From: Nymphaea colorata
Taxonomy: Eukaryota; Streptophyta; Magnoliopsida; Nymphaeales; Nymphaeaceae
Length of the DNA stretch: 64,000 bases
NCBI RefSeq assembly: GCF_008831285.2
Contig: NC_045140.1
Location: 5,933,528-5,997,527 of the forward strand
Direction of reading: 5' to 3'
Under the pieces are notes generated by a model that was not told the DNA's origin, did not search any database, and was given only the letters and a program-made list of their open reading frames with translations. The position numbers and the translations under genes are program-made. This document shows, piece by piece, positions 11,260 to 22,221 of the stretch (positions are counted from its first letter, which is position 1; every line of letters starts with the position of its first letter).

Positions 11260-12208
11260 GCCTTCAAAAATTTTTGGAAGAACTTTTCAAGGTCTTCCTT
11301 GGTCCCAAAGTTCGCCAGATCTGACTGCTTGGATAATGATTTCTATCTAGTTGGATGACCAATTAACTCCCAACATCTATCACGTGTGTGCCCTATCTTC
11401 TTGCAGCGATTGCATTTGAACTTGCTTCAGATTCTCTGGCCATTGCTACTATCATTGGGTAGTTTGGAATCTCCCTTTCTGTTGTCGATGTTAACATAAC
11501 ATGCCATTTTCTCAAGACTTTCTTCACTACTATTTTGGGAAGACACATTCATAACTTTTCGATGGGCTACCTCTCTTTGTATGGTTTAGCACACATTGTT
11601 AAACGTTGGAAGAGGAGACGTCATCAGAATCTGACTTTGACAACTTTGTAATCATCAGCTAGACCAGCAAGAACTTTGAAGATCTTATCTTCTTCAATTC
11701 TACGTTTGTAAACATTAGGATCAGAAGTGGCTGGTTGGTATTGTAGAAGTTCATCATAGAGACTTTGTAACTGACCAAGGTAAAGCTAAATCGGCTTGTC
11801 TCCCATAGTAAGTTTAGTGATTTCTATTTGAATTTCATATATACGAGCCAGATTGTTCTGCTCCCCATACAGCTCTTTCAAGGTATCCCAAACTTCTTTT
11901 GTTGATCTTGGTAAAGAAACAAATTTGTAGTCGGCTGCTCCATGGAGTTGATTAGCCACAACATAATCATGTCGTTTTTTGACTCCCACTCTTGGTACTT
12001 TGGATCATCTTTGTTAGGCTGTTTTATAGAGCCATTGATGAATCCAAGTTTTGATTGTCTGTTGAGGAACAAACGAGCAGCCTTTGCCCAACTTAGATAG
12101 TTTACACCATTGAGAAGCATAGAGGAAATATTCACTGTTGGTATGATGATCGCTGTTTCATGGATTGTCTTTGACGTTGCTGGAGCTGCCTTGATTAGAT
12201 TCTGCCAT
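11260..12208 (-). pseudogene. Copia-2 gag remnant
   Basis: The start codon is at 12208 (MAESNQGSSS), but a stop follows within about 16 codons. The next piece reads LLNGVNYLSWAKAARLFL and IYEIQIEITKLTMGDKP, standard UBN2-type gag blocks. A complete CCHC knuckle, CNRCKKIGHTRDRC, lies at about 11371-11416. Frameshifts separate all pieces. Confidence 0.85.
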
Positions 12209-12241
12209 GAAGACTAGAGAAAGCAATGACTCACAATGCCT

Positions 12242-12253
12242 GCTCTGACACCA
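12242..12253 (-). other. primer binding site of Copia-2
   Basis: On the minus strand TGGTGTCAGAGC directly abuts the end of the 5' LTR (...TTTTTTAACA). It differs by one base from the common TGGTATCAGAGC complementary to initiator tRNA-Met. Confidence 0.9.
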
Positions 12254-12637
12254 TGTTAAAAAACATTGTAGAGAAAACAGAATACTAGAGAAAACATGGA
12301 CTACATGGTTCGGCAATTTAAGCCTACATCCACGAGAAGGGAGAGATTAGATTCTCATTGAATTGAAGTGCCTTTGATCTAGGTACAACTCCAATATATA
12401 GAAGACAAGAGCACATAAACAGGAATTTGATTAACATGATCTTCACAGAAACCAAAAAAGGAAGTTAATCTTTCAATAACAGAAAAAAATCTCGTCTCAT
12501 TCCAAAGAATTTGTAACAGCTTGATCTGATCTGCTCCCGATTTTAGCTTGACTCGATCTGCTCTGTTTTCCTGATTTTTTGGCGTGATCTGTTCTCCTGT
12601 TTTGGTGCACTAGATTCCCTACCAGAAATTTCCAACA
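12254..12637 (-). repeat. LTR of Copia-2 (5' LTR in element sense)
   Basis: 384 bp, the partner of 7542-7974, sharing long words such as 'ttaagcctacatccacgaga'. It begins TGTTGGAAATTTC in element sense. It drove transcription of the element when active. Confidence 0.9.
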
Positions 12638-12642
12638 ATCTG

Positions 12643-13560
12643 TGTCCTCATCCTCCAGAAGTCTCAACCCATGGATGAGAGTGATTTTTACCTCATTTCC
12701 ATCTATGGCATCCCTTACAAGCTTATTATGGAGCCACCTTCACTCCCGGTCATTGCAGTCCTCCTCACTAACAAAGTTGTCTACTCTTTCCACTCATTCA
12801 TTTTTCCACATACATACTTGACATCACTAAAGCTTTTGACTCTATCAATTGAGATTTCCTCTTTCATCTCCTATGCAATATAGATTTTGGCCCTAACTTC
12901 TGCAGTTGGATCCAGGGTCTTGTTATTGGTGCCTAGCTTGCCATATGTTTCAATGGGTATTTTGTAAATTCTTTCCCCTCAAACATGGTCTGTGTTGGAG
13001 TTGTCTGCTCTCTCACCTTCTTTTTAATCTTGTTGCAGAGTCCTTTTCCTCTTTTTTCCATTCAGCTATTCAGTTAGGCTTCCTCCATGATCTTCCCATT
13101 CTTAATCTAACACACTTCTCTATCCTTGAGTATGTTGACAACTTTGTCATTTTCAGTGCCACCTATCTGCAATCGATTATTAGGACATGACTAATGGTTT
13201 TTGAGTTTGCTTCTAGTCTTTCCATCAACCCTGCAAAGTGTCAATTTTCTTTTTTGTACTGACCTGACTATGACTCATTTCACTGACTCATGCTTTGGTA
13301 GCAAGTCTTCTAATCTACCTTTTGATTAACTTGGCCTTTCCATCACCCTCACTACTTCAATCTGGTCTCTATTGGGTAGCACATGCTGGCTTGACAGGGC
13401 AAGTGGTGTCAATACCTGGTAGGATTACTTGGCTAAGCACTGCATGATCTCCATTCCTATGCATACCTTGCCTTCTATCAGCCTCCCATTGCCAAATTTT
13501 TAGTTGGCTGGATTTCATCCTCTGTCGGTTCTTCTCAGGTGGAAACCATCCTTCAAATTG
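12643..13560 (+). pseudogene. LINE reverse transcriptase core, continued
   Basis: After Copia-2 the LINE resumes with a block like PKVSTPMDESDFYLISIYGIPYK, the conserved region before the palm. It continues with ITKAFDSIN, LAICFNGYFVNSFPLKHG and SHLLFNLVAESFSSFF. The catalytic region is FSILEYVDNFVIFSA, where the canonical Y-x-D-D is Y-V-D-N. Stops occur near 12881, 13189 and beyond. The family enzyme copies LINE RNA at the nicked target; this copy cannot. Confidence 0.85.
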
Positions 13561-15330
13561 CATCGTGCGATGGGAAGTCGTTGCTCACTTTCGATGCCTC
13601 TGGGATGCTGGAATTCCTGACCTTAGTCGTACTAATCTATCATTGCAATCATCCTGGTTGTGGCGTTTGATTACTATTGACTCTCATTTGTTTGTCTTCC
13701 TCTGTTTCAAAAAAGACATCCCTGTCCCACATGTTTGGGTTCATCTATAACCTCCCACCTTTAGACATGCATAATTGATGCTCTCCCTTCCTTCCTATAT
13801 TTTTCCCATTGCCCGCCTCAAGTAACCTTCATTGGCCCATCACCTCTGTTCAAATTTACACCTTTGCCTCTTGCTAATTTGCACCTTTGGCCCTTCCCTC
13901 TTGCCAATATCTTTGCGTGGAAAGCATTAAACCATCTCTAGTAGTTTGGCCTCTACCTACCCAACTAGTGCGCCCTTTGCTATTCAGTTGTTGAGTCATA
14001 CATTCACCTTTTCATTTCTTGCTCTTTTTTTGCCACATCATCTCCTTTGGTTGCCTTGTTTGATGCAACTTCCGTTGTTCCTGCCTTAGTTTGCCTCCTC
14101 CTTCAGGTCACCTTTTCCTCCTTCTTACCTCTTCTCTCTCTGCCTCTTGGCTTTCGCATTATACTTGGTGGTTGTGGCTTATCAGTTGCTGGTTGGAGAG
14201 CTGGGAGAAATGCAATAATAGGGTATTCAGATACCCAGCCACTTCAACAGATTCTGTTGGATATCTAGTTAAGTTTGATGTACATATTACAATTTGCCTT
14301 GTCCAGCGGTTGCAGTCAGTTGCAGACCAGCTATTCCTTTTCCTTCTGTTCTTGCTGCTCTATGGATTCTTTGTTTACTTTGCAGTTCGTTTTTCTGGTG
14401 ACTACTTGTCACCTAATTTTTGTTATTGAATTTTCATTTTGTCGCTTCTCTCTCTCTCTCTTGCGTCTCAGGTTTGAATTTCGACCCGTCTTCCCTGATA
14501 CCTTGGCTGCTTTTGCCAGCCCTAGGACCTCTGCCTACTGACCATCGAGATGATGTAGCCATCACCATCATCTCAACTACCGGTTGACATTCACCGTTTC
14601 TGCTTTACGGCCTCCTCCTAGATGTAGCTTTTTTATTTTACCACCTGCCGTTCATTTATCTTCAACCGGCCACTTGGCAACTGCATTCATCGTTTTGTCT
14701 ACCAGTTGACCAACATTTGTACCTCCATCCGACTGCCATGTGCTGGTTTGCCAGCAGCCTCCCTCACTATTTTCCAGTCCACAACCCTGTTTTTCTGCTA
14801 TACGTCGTCGTAATCCCCTAACTATGTCGCCTTCTCCTTTTCTTCTTCTACACCTATTCTATTTTTTCCTTGCTGCCCGCCTGCCTGCCTCTCTCTTCAA
14901 TCTTTTTCCTTCTTGTTGCTCTCCTTTTTTCCTGCTTTCCTTTCACTTGCCCCACCTTTCCCCTTCATTGGCTGAAGACTCCATGCCTCTCTCCCTCATC
15001 AACTCCATGTCTCTTTTTCTCTCTTTGTTCTCTCTCGTTCTCGGCCTTGACGAGTTGATTTAGGACATGAATTCATTCGGCTTGACTCGCCTACTTTGTT
15101 TAAAGGGTGTTTCAGTGCACTTCCTTGTTTTGGTCTCTCAACAAAGTCTTTTAGTGTTGGGACATCATCTTTGCTTCTGTTGTCTGTCGCAGATGTCACA
15201 GGTTTAGTTCATTTCATCCGAATAGAGGTCCTATAGTTTTCTGATGTTTGGATATCCTTCTGACACCCTTTCTTCTCTACAACTCCACCGCTTGGTGATC
15301 TTCTTTTCCCGCACTTTTATGACACAAGTC
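13561..15330 (+). other. C/T-rich stretch, probable LINE 3' region; no gene recognised
   Basis: Short open frames occur, but none matches a family I recognise with confidence. Around 14150-14250 a frame reads WLESWEKCNNRVFR, reminiscent of the end of plant LINE ORF2 (zf-RVT region); the rest is pyrimidine-rich. I see no poly(A) tail or target duplication that would fix the LINE end. Confidence 0.4.
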
Positions 15331-15349
15331 TTGATTTTTTTATGGTTGC

Positions 15350-15715
15350 TTGCAAATTTTGTGTTCCCTTCCCCACAATTGGCAGTGTGATTCCTGTGAA
15401 ACAGTCAATTTTCACCGACGACCTGACTGCTTTTGGTGTGCTCACTGTGCTACGCAGGAGTTTCATCTCCAAGCATTACCATCCCTTGTTGTTCCCCAAC
15501 AGCCTTCCCCTGTTCGTGTTTCAGAGTCCTCCCTGCTTGTTGGCTTTATCCCGATTTGCTTAGGTAACTTCATTTCGGTCCCTCGCCCTTCTACAGAGAG
15601 TTTGGTATTTGGGTCTCTTTTTTGCTGTCCGTCCATTTCAGCTGATGATGGTGCTCGAGATCCCTCTTTATATTCTTCATATGTGTTGTATTTCACTCTT
15701 TGCCTCACTTTTTAG
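15350..15715 (+). pseudogene. open frame with a RanBP2-like zinc finger pattern
   Basis: A 121-codon frame carries, from the W codon at 15380, W-x-C-x2-C-x3-N-x6-C-x2-C (WQCDSCETVNF ... CFWC), exactly the spacing of RanBP2-type zinc fingers, which bind RNA or ubiquitin. The remainder is Ser/Pro/Leu-rich and matches nothing I recognise, and no promoter or splice context is evident. It may be part of a retroelement ORF or a decayed host gene. Confidence 0.35.
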
Positions 15716-15799
15716 TAAGTTTCTAGCCCCTAACGGTACCGGCTTATGTGCGCCACCTCAGGCGTACTTAATGAGTGAATGCCGGGAGTAGACCCTACA

Positions 15800-16200
15800 C
15801 TACTAACATTGCATTTATTTTTATGTCTAAACATTACAAAATAACAAATAAGTAGGAGATAGTATTTATGAGATAACAAAAGATTTATCAGATAATGAAT
15901 GGTAATGTATATGAGATAACACTAATTATAAGTATGAAATAATCTTTATGAGATTATAATGTATATGAGATAACACCAAACATAAGTATAAAATAATGTT
16001 ATGAAATAATGTTTATGAGATTACAAAAAATTTAAAGATAACAAATGGATACATGAGACAACGCTAAACATAAGTATGAGATAATAAAATATATATAAGA
16101 TAATAAGATAATGGACAGATGTATGAGATAACACTAAACATAAGTATGAGATAATATTTATGATATAATAAAATATTTAAAACATAATGTTATAATCAGG
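15800..16200. repeat. degenerate 'gagataac' minisatellite
   Basis: Irregular repeats of 'tatgagataacactaaacat' and 'agtatgagataat'. Units are roughly 50-110 bp and imperfect. The same family continues at the start of the duplicated block at 25289-25400. No coding content. Confidence 0.7.
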
Positions 16201-16479
16201 ACAAAAAAACAAAAACATTCTTTTACTACTTAAAAAGATGTATTGGTCATGACCATATGTATATACAAAATAACAAATTTTACCTTTATCAAATCCCCAA
16301 ATCTTAATTTTGTGGTTTTCTCTTTTATTCCTACAAAAAGTTTCTCTTTGTATTAATCATGGGATTTTTTTTCATATTTAAAATGATGCATGAAATTATA
16401 TAGACAAAGGTGACATATATCAACAGCTTGGCGCCCTAGCCCCTTCAGAGGTTGAATTTTTTTTTTGTATTGAGGGTCC

Positions 16480-17640
16480 CTTTTGTCTCTCCTCAGTTTT
16501 GATGTCGTTTGTCTCTCCTCAATTTTGATGTCGTTTTGTGGTTTTGCTCCCTATTGGTCCTTTCAGTTCCTAATGCTACCCTTCCTTCCTCTGCATTGCA
16601 ACGTGGCACCTCATCACTATTACCTTCACCCACTCTACCATGCTCTGCTTCGGTTATCTTGCATCTTTCTTCTTAGTGCGCTTTGCTGATTCCAGAGTTT
16701 TCCCTACTCATCTTTTTCTTGGCCTCATCTTTTTTTGTTGAACGTGCGAGTGCTAGCCTTTCCTCCTGAAGCCATCTCTTTCGACGAGTGTATGTCCAGA
16801 TCACATTTTTTCCTATGCTCTCTGCTTGAACCGTGTTTGCCTTGGATGAACATCTTCTTCCTCCTTTGCAGCTGTTTGACAATGAGTTGGTAGTTGTTTT
16901 CCCCTGGGGGGTGCTTAGTTGAAAAGATGTTTGATTCCCTCCATGTCACTTGCCCTTTCCTAAGGTTCAGGATTTGAAATCCTTTTCATCTGGTTGTCCT
17001 TGGGCTAGGAGATCATTCCCCATGAGCCTCGGTCATCTATGGTGAAAAAAGGTCAGAAGATGATGCCCATTTCAGACCCTCCTCATAGATTGTGTCAGAT
17101 TCGATGACCCAAGCTCTTCTTTCGATAGCTGGTCGGCTGTCATCTCTTCACATTCTTCTTTGGTCGTTGGCTCTCTTCTTGGTGGATGTTCTGCTTTACC
17201 TGGGCTGCTTGAGTTTGCCTTTTGGCCACCGTTGTGGGGCTCTCTAGGTTCGGTTCCGTCTTTCTGTTGTGATTATTTGTGGTGATAATTCTTTTTGGCT
17301 TTTGGCATTGTGCTGGTCGAGGATTTGTTGTTGTTGCTTGGGTTTGGATCGATGGGATCTTTTTGTTGATTGTGGATTTTCTTGACTGTTCTTTTTTTTT
17401 TGTGTGTGTGTGTGTGCTACGTTTTGTTTTTTATTCTCTTGTTTGGAGGTCGATGTATGTCTTGGTCTTTTGATCGTTGTTCCCCTTTATTAGAGGTGGA
17501 AGTTATAGTAATGTTTAAAGGAGTTCTTTGCTCTCCCTCACACATCTGCACCTGCGCCTGCGCACACTCCCACACACACACACATAGAGGACAAAGTAGT
17601 AGTTCAACAGATCATTTTGAAATGTGAAATCAGTTAAATA
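16480..17640. other. T/G-rich stretch without recognised gene; GT and CA microsatellites
   Basis: Short frames only. It contains a T/(GT) run at 17390-17416 and a (CA) run at about 17568-17585, which are complementary to one another. Repeated at 25690-26800 as part of copy B. I see no retroelement domain in it. Confidence 0.6.
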
Positions 17641-18142
17641 ATTTACCTTTTTATGATAATCAAAAAGTCAAATATTTTACTTCAGCTATATTGTTTTGGA
17701 AACTAAATAATTTATTTTAGTTAATGTTTTGGAAATATAACAGGTCATTGGGTGTAAATGAGAGATTATTATGAGCATAACAACTTACTACATCCAAATT
17801 ATAAAGATAATTTATCAAGTGTAGAAATAAATCCAAAAAACATACACATGTAAGATAATCATTTATCAACCCTAGAAACCGATCCAAAAAAGAATACTTA
17901 TCTTCCAAACCTTCTCACACTTGAGAACTTCATGCTGGATAAGCCACCTAGACATCTTTCATATAAAAAGTGACACTTCCAAAAGATGCATGTGATCTTA
18001 TAAGATCTTAATGTGTAATGAGTTTATAAGATTTTTAAGAAATATATATGGATAAAAAGGATTTGGTTGTGGGAAATCCAAAAAAAGGAATGTGCACCCT
18101 AAAATGCAAAAAAAAAAAAGATTGATCCACCACTTTTCTAAG

Positions 18143-18150
18143 TATAAAAG
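18143..18150 (+). promoter_or_regulatory. TATA box of the NAC-like gene
   Basis: TATAAAAG, 76 bases before the ATG at 18226, leaving room for a ~45-base leader. The same box is kept in copy B at 27320-27327. Confidence 0.6.
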
Positions 18151-18225
18151 GGTGCTTATGGTGAAAGTTATACCACCACCCACTTTGGAGGCTAGAGAGA
18201 GCGAGGAGCTACAGGGTTTTTAACC

Positions 18226-21200
18226 ATGGCTTTTGCAGGGACCCACTTGATAATGGTTCACTTGGTCCCAAAGCATAAGAACCCAAATGAACGTCAGACG
18301 ATCCAAGAGTTGGATATATATCGTTCTGATCCTTGGGACCTAACAGGTAGAGATCTATATCTCTCTTGAAGCTTTTAATTGCAGTATCGTATAGTTTTAT
18401 GTATTTTGTATTTTTTTCCCCAAAATAGTTGATTTAAGAGCACTTTGTATTATTGTGGTGTAACTTATTTTTGAATCTAAACACACTTTCACCACAACTT
18501 GCATGATGTCCACAAAGGTAGAACTAATAATGTAACAACCCGACCTCCTCTTAGAAGGGGTTTACCATATCTCAACTTGCTCCATAGTAGCTTTGGTTCC
18601 TGTCTGAAAAAAACTAAGAAATAGGACAACCAATCATATAACAACCCCCTTTATAGGTTTTTGAAAATCTCTCATACTCTTGAATACATGACTAAACTTA
18701 TCATTGTGAAGTGTTACAATTCAGTCCTTTTAAAGCATACACTTCTGCATACAGGACCCGAAGTTAATGTGTTGAACAGTTCTCTGATATCATTGTAACA
18801 ACTAGGTCCATACATCGGGCTCAAACTCATGGTTTGGTGGATCTCAGCCCACCCCTTAACAAGTTTGGTTTCGGCCACCAACAAGACTAGAATTTAGGAC
18901 AACCAATCACATAACAACCCTCTATACTTGAAGTTCTCTCAATAATCTTTAATATGAGATTAAACATTCATAGTAGGGGGCTGAACTATATTTTTTTTAA
19001 AAAATTAAACTGGCCAAACTATATTATTCAAAAATTTTGAAGAGAAAATGTAAAAATTTTCTAAAATAATAATTTCTTTTCCAAAATCACATGCAAGCAT
19101 ATATATATAGCCCTTGTCAGCCCTGGCTTCAACCTTGTATTTCCGCTCAAGTGCTAACAGGGAAGTAGAAAAAAATATCCATAAAAGGGTCATGTTAAAA
19201 GATGTTTATGCCATGTTTGGATGAGGAAAAGAGGGAAATGGAGGAATGGAAACGAAAGAAAAGGAATGAGGAGGGAAATAAGAAGAAAGGAAATAATGTC
19301 AAACATCTTTCTTTTGCATCTTAATCTCTTCAATTTTGGAGCGATTGGATTTACATTGATTATTCCTTCCCTTTCCTTACCTCTCATTTTCTCTCTCTTG
19401 CATCCAAACAGGTTTTTTTTGTCGTCCTTTCTTTTCCTTCATTTTTAATTAGCCAACCAAACACATGAATGACTGTCCTTTCCCTCCCTTCATCTTCCTT
19501 TTCCTCCATCCAAAAGAGCATAGTGTAACTTGGTTAGGCTAGCCGCTGGTAGATCACTAATCACTTGTTCGATTCTCGCAGATGTCAACCTCCTGAAAAT
19601 TACAAGAAAAAAAAACTTTCCATATCAATATTTACGTGACAAAGATTTGCAATAAAGCATTTTAGGATTTTAGGGTTGCCATTAACATCGTTGTCTTTGT
19701 TCTTTGTTCTTTTTTCTTGCCATTTCTACAGTTAGCGCTGTTGCGGACGAAGATTATTGCTTTTTTACAAAGAGGACCGAGACAAGGAGTACTGACGAGG
19801 GGTATTGGCAGTTAACTCAAGGGGACGAAGACGTGATATGGATCACCAATGAAGTAATTGGAATCAAGAATACATTCCAATACTATGTTGGGAAAAAAGG
19901 CGTTGGCAAAAAAACTGATTGGTTCCTCAATGAATATCGTCTTGATCCAAATTTTCGAGCTCAACTCAATCTACCAAATGATAGAGTGAGAACAAAAACA
20001 TATCTCTGTCTACTGGCCCATACTTTGTGTGTCCATGTGCATATTGTGCATGCATTTGCATTCATATGGAACTTGCATATAAAGGCCATATCAATATACG
20101 GATAGCTAAAAAAAATATGTTTGCTATAATTCCCACAATACATCCCCTCATCTTCAACTGCATTTTAAATCATATAAAAATTAGATGTTGGATTCATCAT
20201 AATACATGAATTTATTAAAACAATGATCAAACAAGAGTTCCTAAATGCATGATTTCTCTAGATTTAGGCCAATCAAGGTAAGTTAGTTGTGTATAGTTTT
20301 TTTATGGAGATTAGAACCATTTTTACATTGTTAGGAAGAGACTATGGTTTTGTTTGGATGACAACTTCAAAAAATGACATTTGGTATATGCTCTGTTTTA
20401 TGACATGGATTTTAACCAATTTTAAATTAGAATACGCGCTTGGATACCAACATGAAAATGGCATTTTCTAATTAATAGTTATTTACTCCCTTTGGCGAAT
20501 GGTGTTTTGTCAAATACTAAGTTTTTCATGGACCTAATTTGGACTGTCACCCAAACATGCCTTAAACACTGTTTTGAAGGCAACAACATTTTGCCTCTAG
20601 AAATGACATTTAGGGATGTCACCCAAGACAAACCGCAAGTATAGAGATGTCAACAGATCAAATTCAAACCGAATATACCCTTAATCTGATATTCACATAT
20701 TTGGATTCAAATGTGAACAAAGAAAAGTTATATCTGAATCCAAATTCAAATCCGTCTTTTACATATATTTGAATCTGAATCCGATTTTGAACTGAATCTG
20801 ATCAATCTTCAAAATGCAAGAGCACTGGATATAAGATATTTATTTAAAATTAAATCAGATCTAAATCTGGATCCAAATTCAATAAAATTTTCATGTATAT
20901 CCGAATCTGAATCCGATCAGATGTCATCTCTTATATCTGAATTCAATCCACTTTTTCAAACAGATATTAAGTGTTTTTTTCATATCCTATTCTTTCGGAA
21001 TGGTTCGGTTGGATATCTGATTCAAATTCGATATATGGACATCCGTATCCAAGTAGGATGCAAGGTGGTGTCCGACTGCATTTGATCTACTCTGAATTAC
21101 GATTGTCAGGATTTAATATTTGTAGACTCTCCCTCTATATTTTGGACAAGAACATTTTGCAATGCAAAAAGCAAATTATTATCTCAAGTGTGGACCTCTA

Positions 21201-21689
21201 GTCTACGATCCTTAGTTTGATAAACCATGGACTTAGGATGAAACTTTTGTTGTACTAACAACCATGTCAGATCAAATCCCTAGATCTACAGTCTAAAGTA
21301 ATCAAACATTCCTAATTATGAAACTGAAACCCGAGCATTTTTCAACCATAAAAAAAAATTATATGGGCAAGAAGGTCCACAATATCCGATCGGACCCAGT
21401 TAGACATTACTCTCCTGCTACTACCAAAAAGAAATCGAGCATATTTGATCCAATTAGTATAATTGCTTATATGCTCAACCCGGAAGAACAAGTCTTTTAC
21501 TCGTTTTTTAAATTCTTGAAAGCAATGGAAGAATGAATGAAAATTTGGTTTTCACTCTTCGTTTAAACCGTGTTGAACTAATGGTACTTGGAATTGTGCA
21601 ATGAACAGGCGGAGTACACAATATGTGAGCTTTATTCTGTAGATGACACATCATCTTCCTCTTCGGCATCTTCAACTGGATCAAACTAA
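18226..21689 (+). CDS. short NAC-domain-like protein, three exons (18226-18346, 19732-19985, 21609-21689)
   Basis: NAC proteins are plant transcription factors that bind DNA as dimers in the nucleus. The proposed exons join in frame with GT-AG introns (18347-19731 and 19986-21608) and give 151 codons. Exon 1 starts at an ATG in good context (AACCATGGC) and reads LIMVHLVPKHKNPNE then LDIYRSDPWDLT, like NAC subdomains A-end/B. Exon 2 reads DEGYWQ, then KTDWFLNEYRL, subdomains C and D. Exon 3 reads YTICELY, subdomain E, then a Ser-rich tail and TAA. The usual LPPGFRFHPTDEE start and the C-terminal activation region are absent, so it is a mini-NAC. It could be a functional small regulator or a decaying copy. 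Both introns contain MITE-like inserts. Confidence 0.65.
18530..18990. repeat. pair of related ~250-bp sequences in intron 1
   Basis: About 18530-18720 and 18795-18980 share 'ggacaaccaatca.ataacaaccc' followed by similar text ending in 'aaac', both starting near TGTAACAAC. This looks like a diverged tandem pair of LTR-like or other repeat fragments; also present in copy B. Coding content is absent. Confidence 0.45.
19213..19520. mobile_element. MITE-like element in intron 1 of the NAC-like gene
   Basis: About 300 bp with inverted ends TTTGGATGAGGAAAAGAG... and (reverse complement of the right end) TTTTGGATGGAGGAAAAGG. Purine-rich left arm and pyrimidine-rich right arm. Copies occur at 28385-28695 (in copy B) and, diverged, at about 22222-22512. 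No target duplication could be fixed. Confidence 0.55.
20347..20562. mobile_element. MITE-like element in intron 2
   Basis: About 215 bp with inverted ends TGTTTGGATGACA and TGTTTGGGTGACA (the latter on the other strand). No coding content. The matching copy in block B lies at about 29515-29725. Confidence 0.5.
20640..21060. repeat. 'gaatctgaatccgat' repeat, probable hAT-type non-autonomous element
   Basis: Many copies of GAATCTGAATCCGAT-like words, with similar ends reading inwards: 'gatgtcaacagatcaaattc' on the left, and 'ggatgtccatatatcgaatt' from the right on the other strand. This composition is common for plant hAT-like MITEs. The copy B version is cut by the gap. Confidence 0.45.
21318..21536 (+). 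other. open frame within NAC intron 2, function not recognised
   Basis: 72 codons from ATG to TGA, Lys-rich in the first half, ending in SFFKFLKAMEE. It lies inside the proposed second intron. Codon composition is unremarkable, and no homologous family is recognised. It could be a missed alternative exon (a weak AG acceptor occurs at 21335, in phase) or chance. Confidence 0.25.
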
Positions 21690-21906
21690 CAAGCTCTATG
21701 ATGGAAGTAAAAGAAGCAAGTTCCATGATCGAGTGAGAGCAGGAGAATGCATACTTGCTAGGTGCCTCCCATTAAAGGCCATGAATTACAAGAACTGGTG
21801 GCATCACCCTTAGCGTTGCAGCGATATACAGGAGGGGAAGCCAATTAACTAGAATTAGTGGAACTTTTTTAATGCTAAGTTTGTTTGTTGTTTTTTCATT
21901 CTTTCT

Positions 21907-21987
<81 letters not shown>
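21907..21987. repeat. (TA)n microsatellite
   Basis: About 80 bases of TA repeats with two TG interruptions. 21700-21900 and 21990-22200 hold no recognised gene. Confidence 0.95.
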
Positions 21988-21989
<2 letters not shown>

Positions 21990-22221
21990 TCAGGAACTAT
22001 TGGCATTAATTTTTCATCAATCCAATGGATGGGAATGCTAAGATTTTACTGCTTCTAACTCCTCCTTGACTGCAATTTGCTTTTTCTGTTCTCCATTTCA
22101 AGCTGCATTTCCAGTAATACATGCTTCCTCTCCTTCCTCACTGTGGTTCCTCCTTCCTCAACTATCACTTTCTGACTTGTCTCTCCCTGGACTAATGCAA
22201 TGATGGAGAATTGTTGGCTTT

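Larger units (their letters stand above)
7542..12637 (-). mobile_element. Copia-2: complete but decayed Ty1/copia element nested in the LINE
   Basis: 5.1-kb element on the minus strand with two TG...CA LTRs, a tRNA-Met primer site, a polypurine tract and gag-PR-IN-RT-RH in copia order. Flanks are ATCTC (7537-7541) and ATCTG (12638-12642), a 5-bp target duplication with one mismatch. The LINE reverse transcriptase continues on both sides, so this is a nested insertion younger than the LINE. Frames are broken in every domain. Confidence 0.93.
5093..15330 (+). mobile_element. decayed L1-type LINE, split by two later insertions
   Basis: Pieces of a plant LINE appear in collinear order on the + strand: apurinic endonuclease (about 6040-6410 and 6802-6900), N-terminal RT (7290-7541) and core RT (12643-13260). 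The element is interrupted at 6411-6793 by a hAT MITE and at 7542-12637 by Copia-2. True ends are not visible: 5093-6000 (C/T-rich, Pro/Ser coding-like) may be its ORF1/5' part and 13560-15330 its 3' part, but this is inference from position and composition. All frames are broken. Confidence 0.7.
16079..20776 (+). repeat. segmental duplication, copy A (4.7 kb)
   Basis: Matches 25289-29937 in direct orientation, about 9.2 kb away. The left ends share GAGATAATAAAATAT; the right end is set by the assembly gap in copy B. The first ~1.5 kb shows substitutions and indels (including a 26-bp 'gtctctcctca...' tandem repeat present only here near 16490-16540). The rest is nearly identical apart from single-base deletions in copy B. 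It carries the promoter and first two exons of the NAC-like gene. Confidence 0.93.

Noticed and set aside
18530-18990. Solo LTR starting TGTAACAACCC
   Set aside because: The start resembles some plant LTRs, but no matching CA end or target duplication could be found; recorded only as a repeat pair.
21336-21536. Exon 3 of the NAC-like gene
   Set aside because: An in-phase AG exists at 21335, but it lacks a pyrimidine tract and the encoded residues do not resemble NAC subdomain E, whereas 21609-21689 does with a better acceptor.
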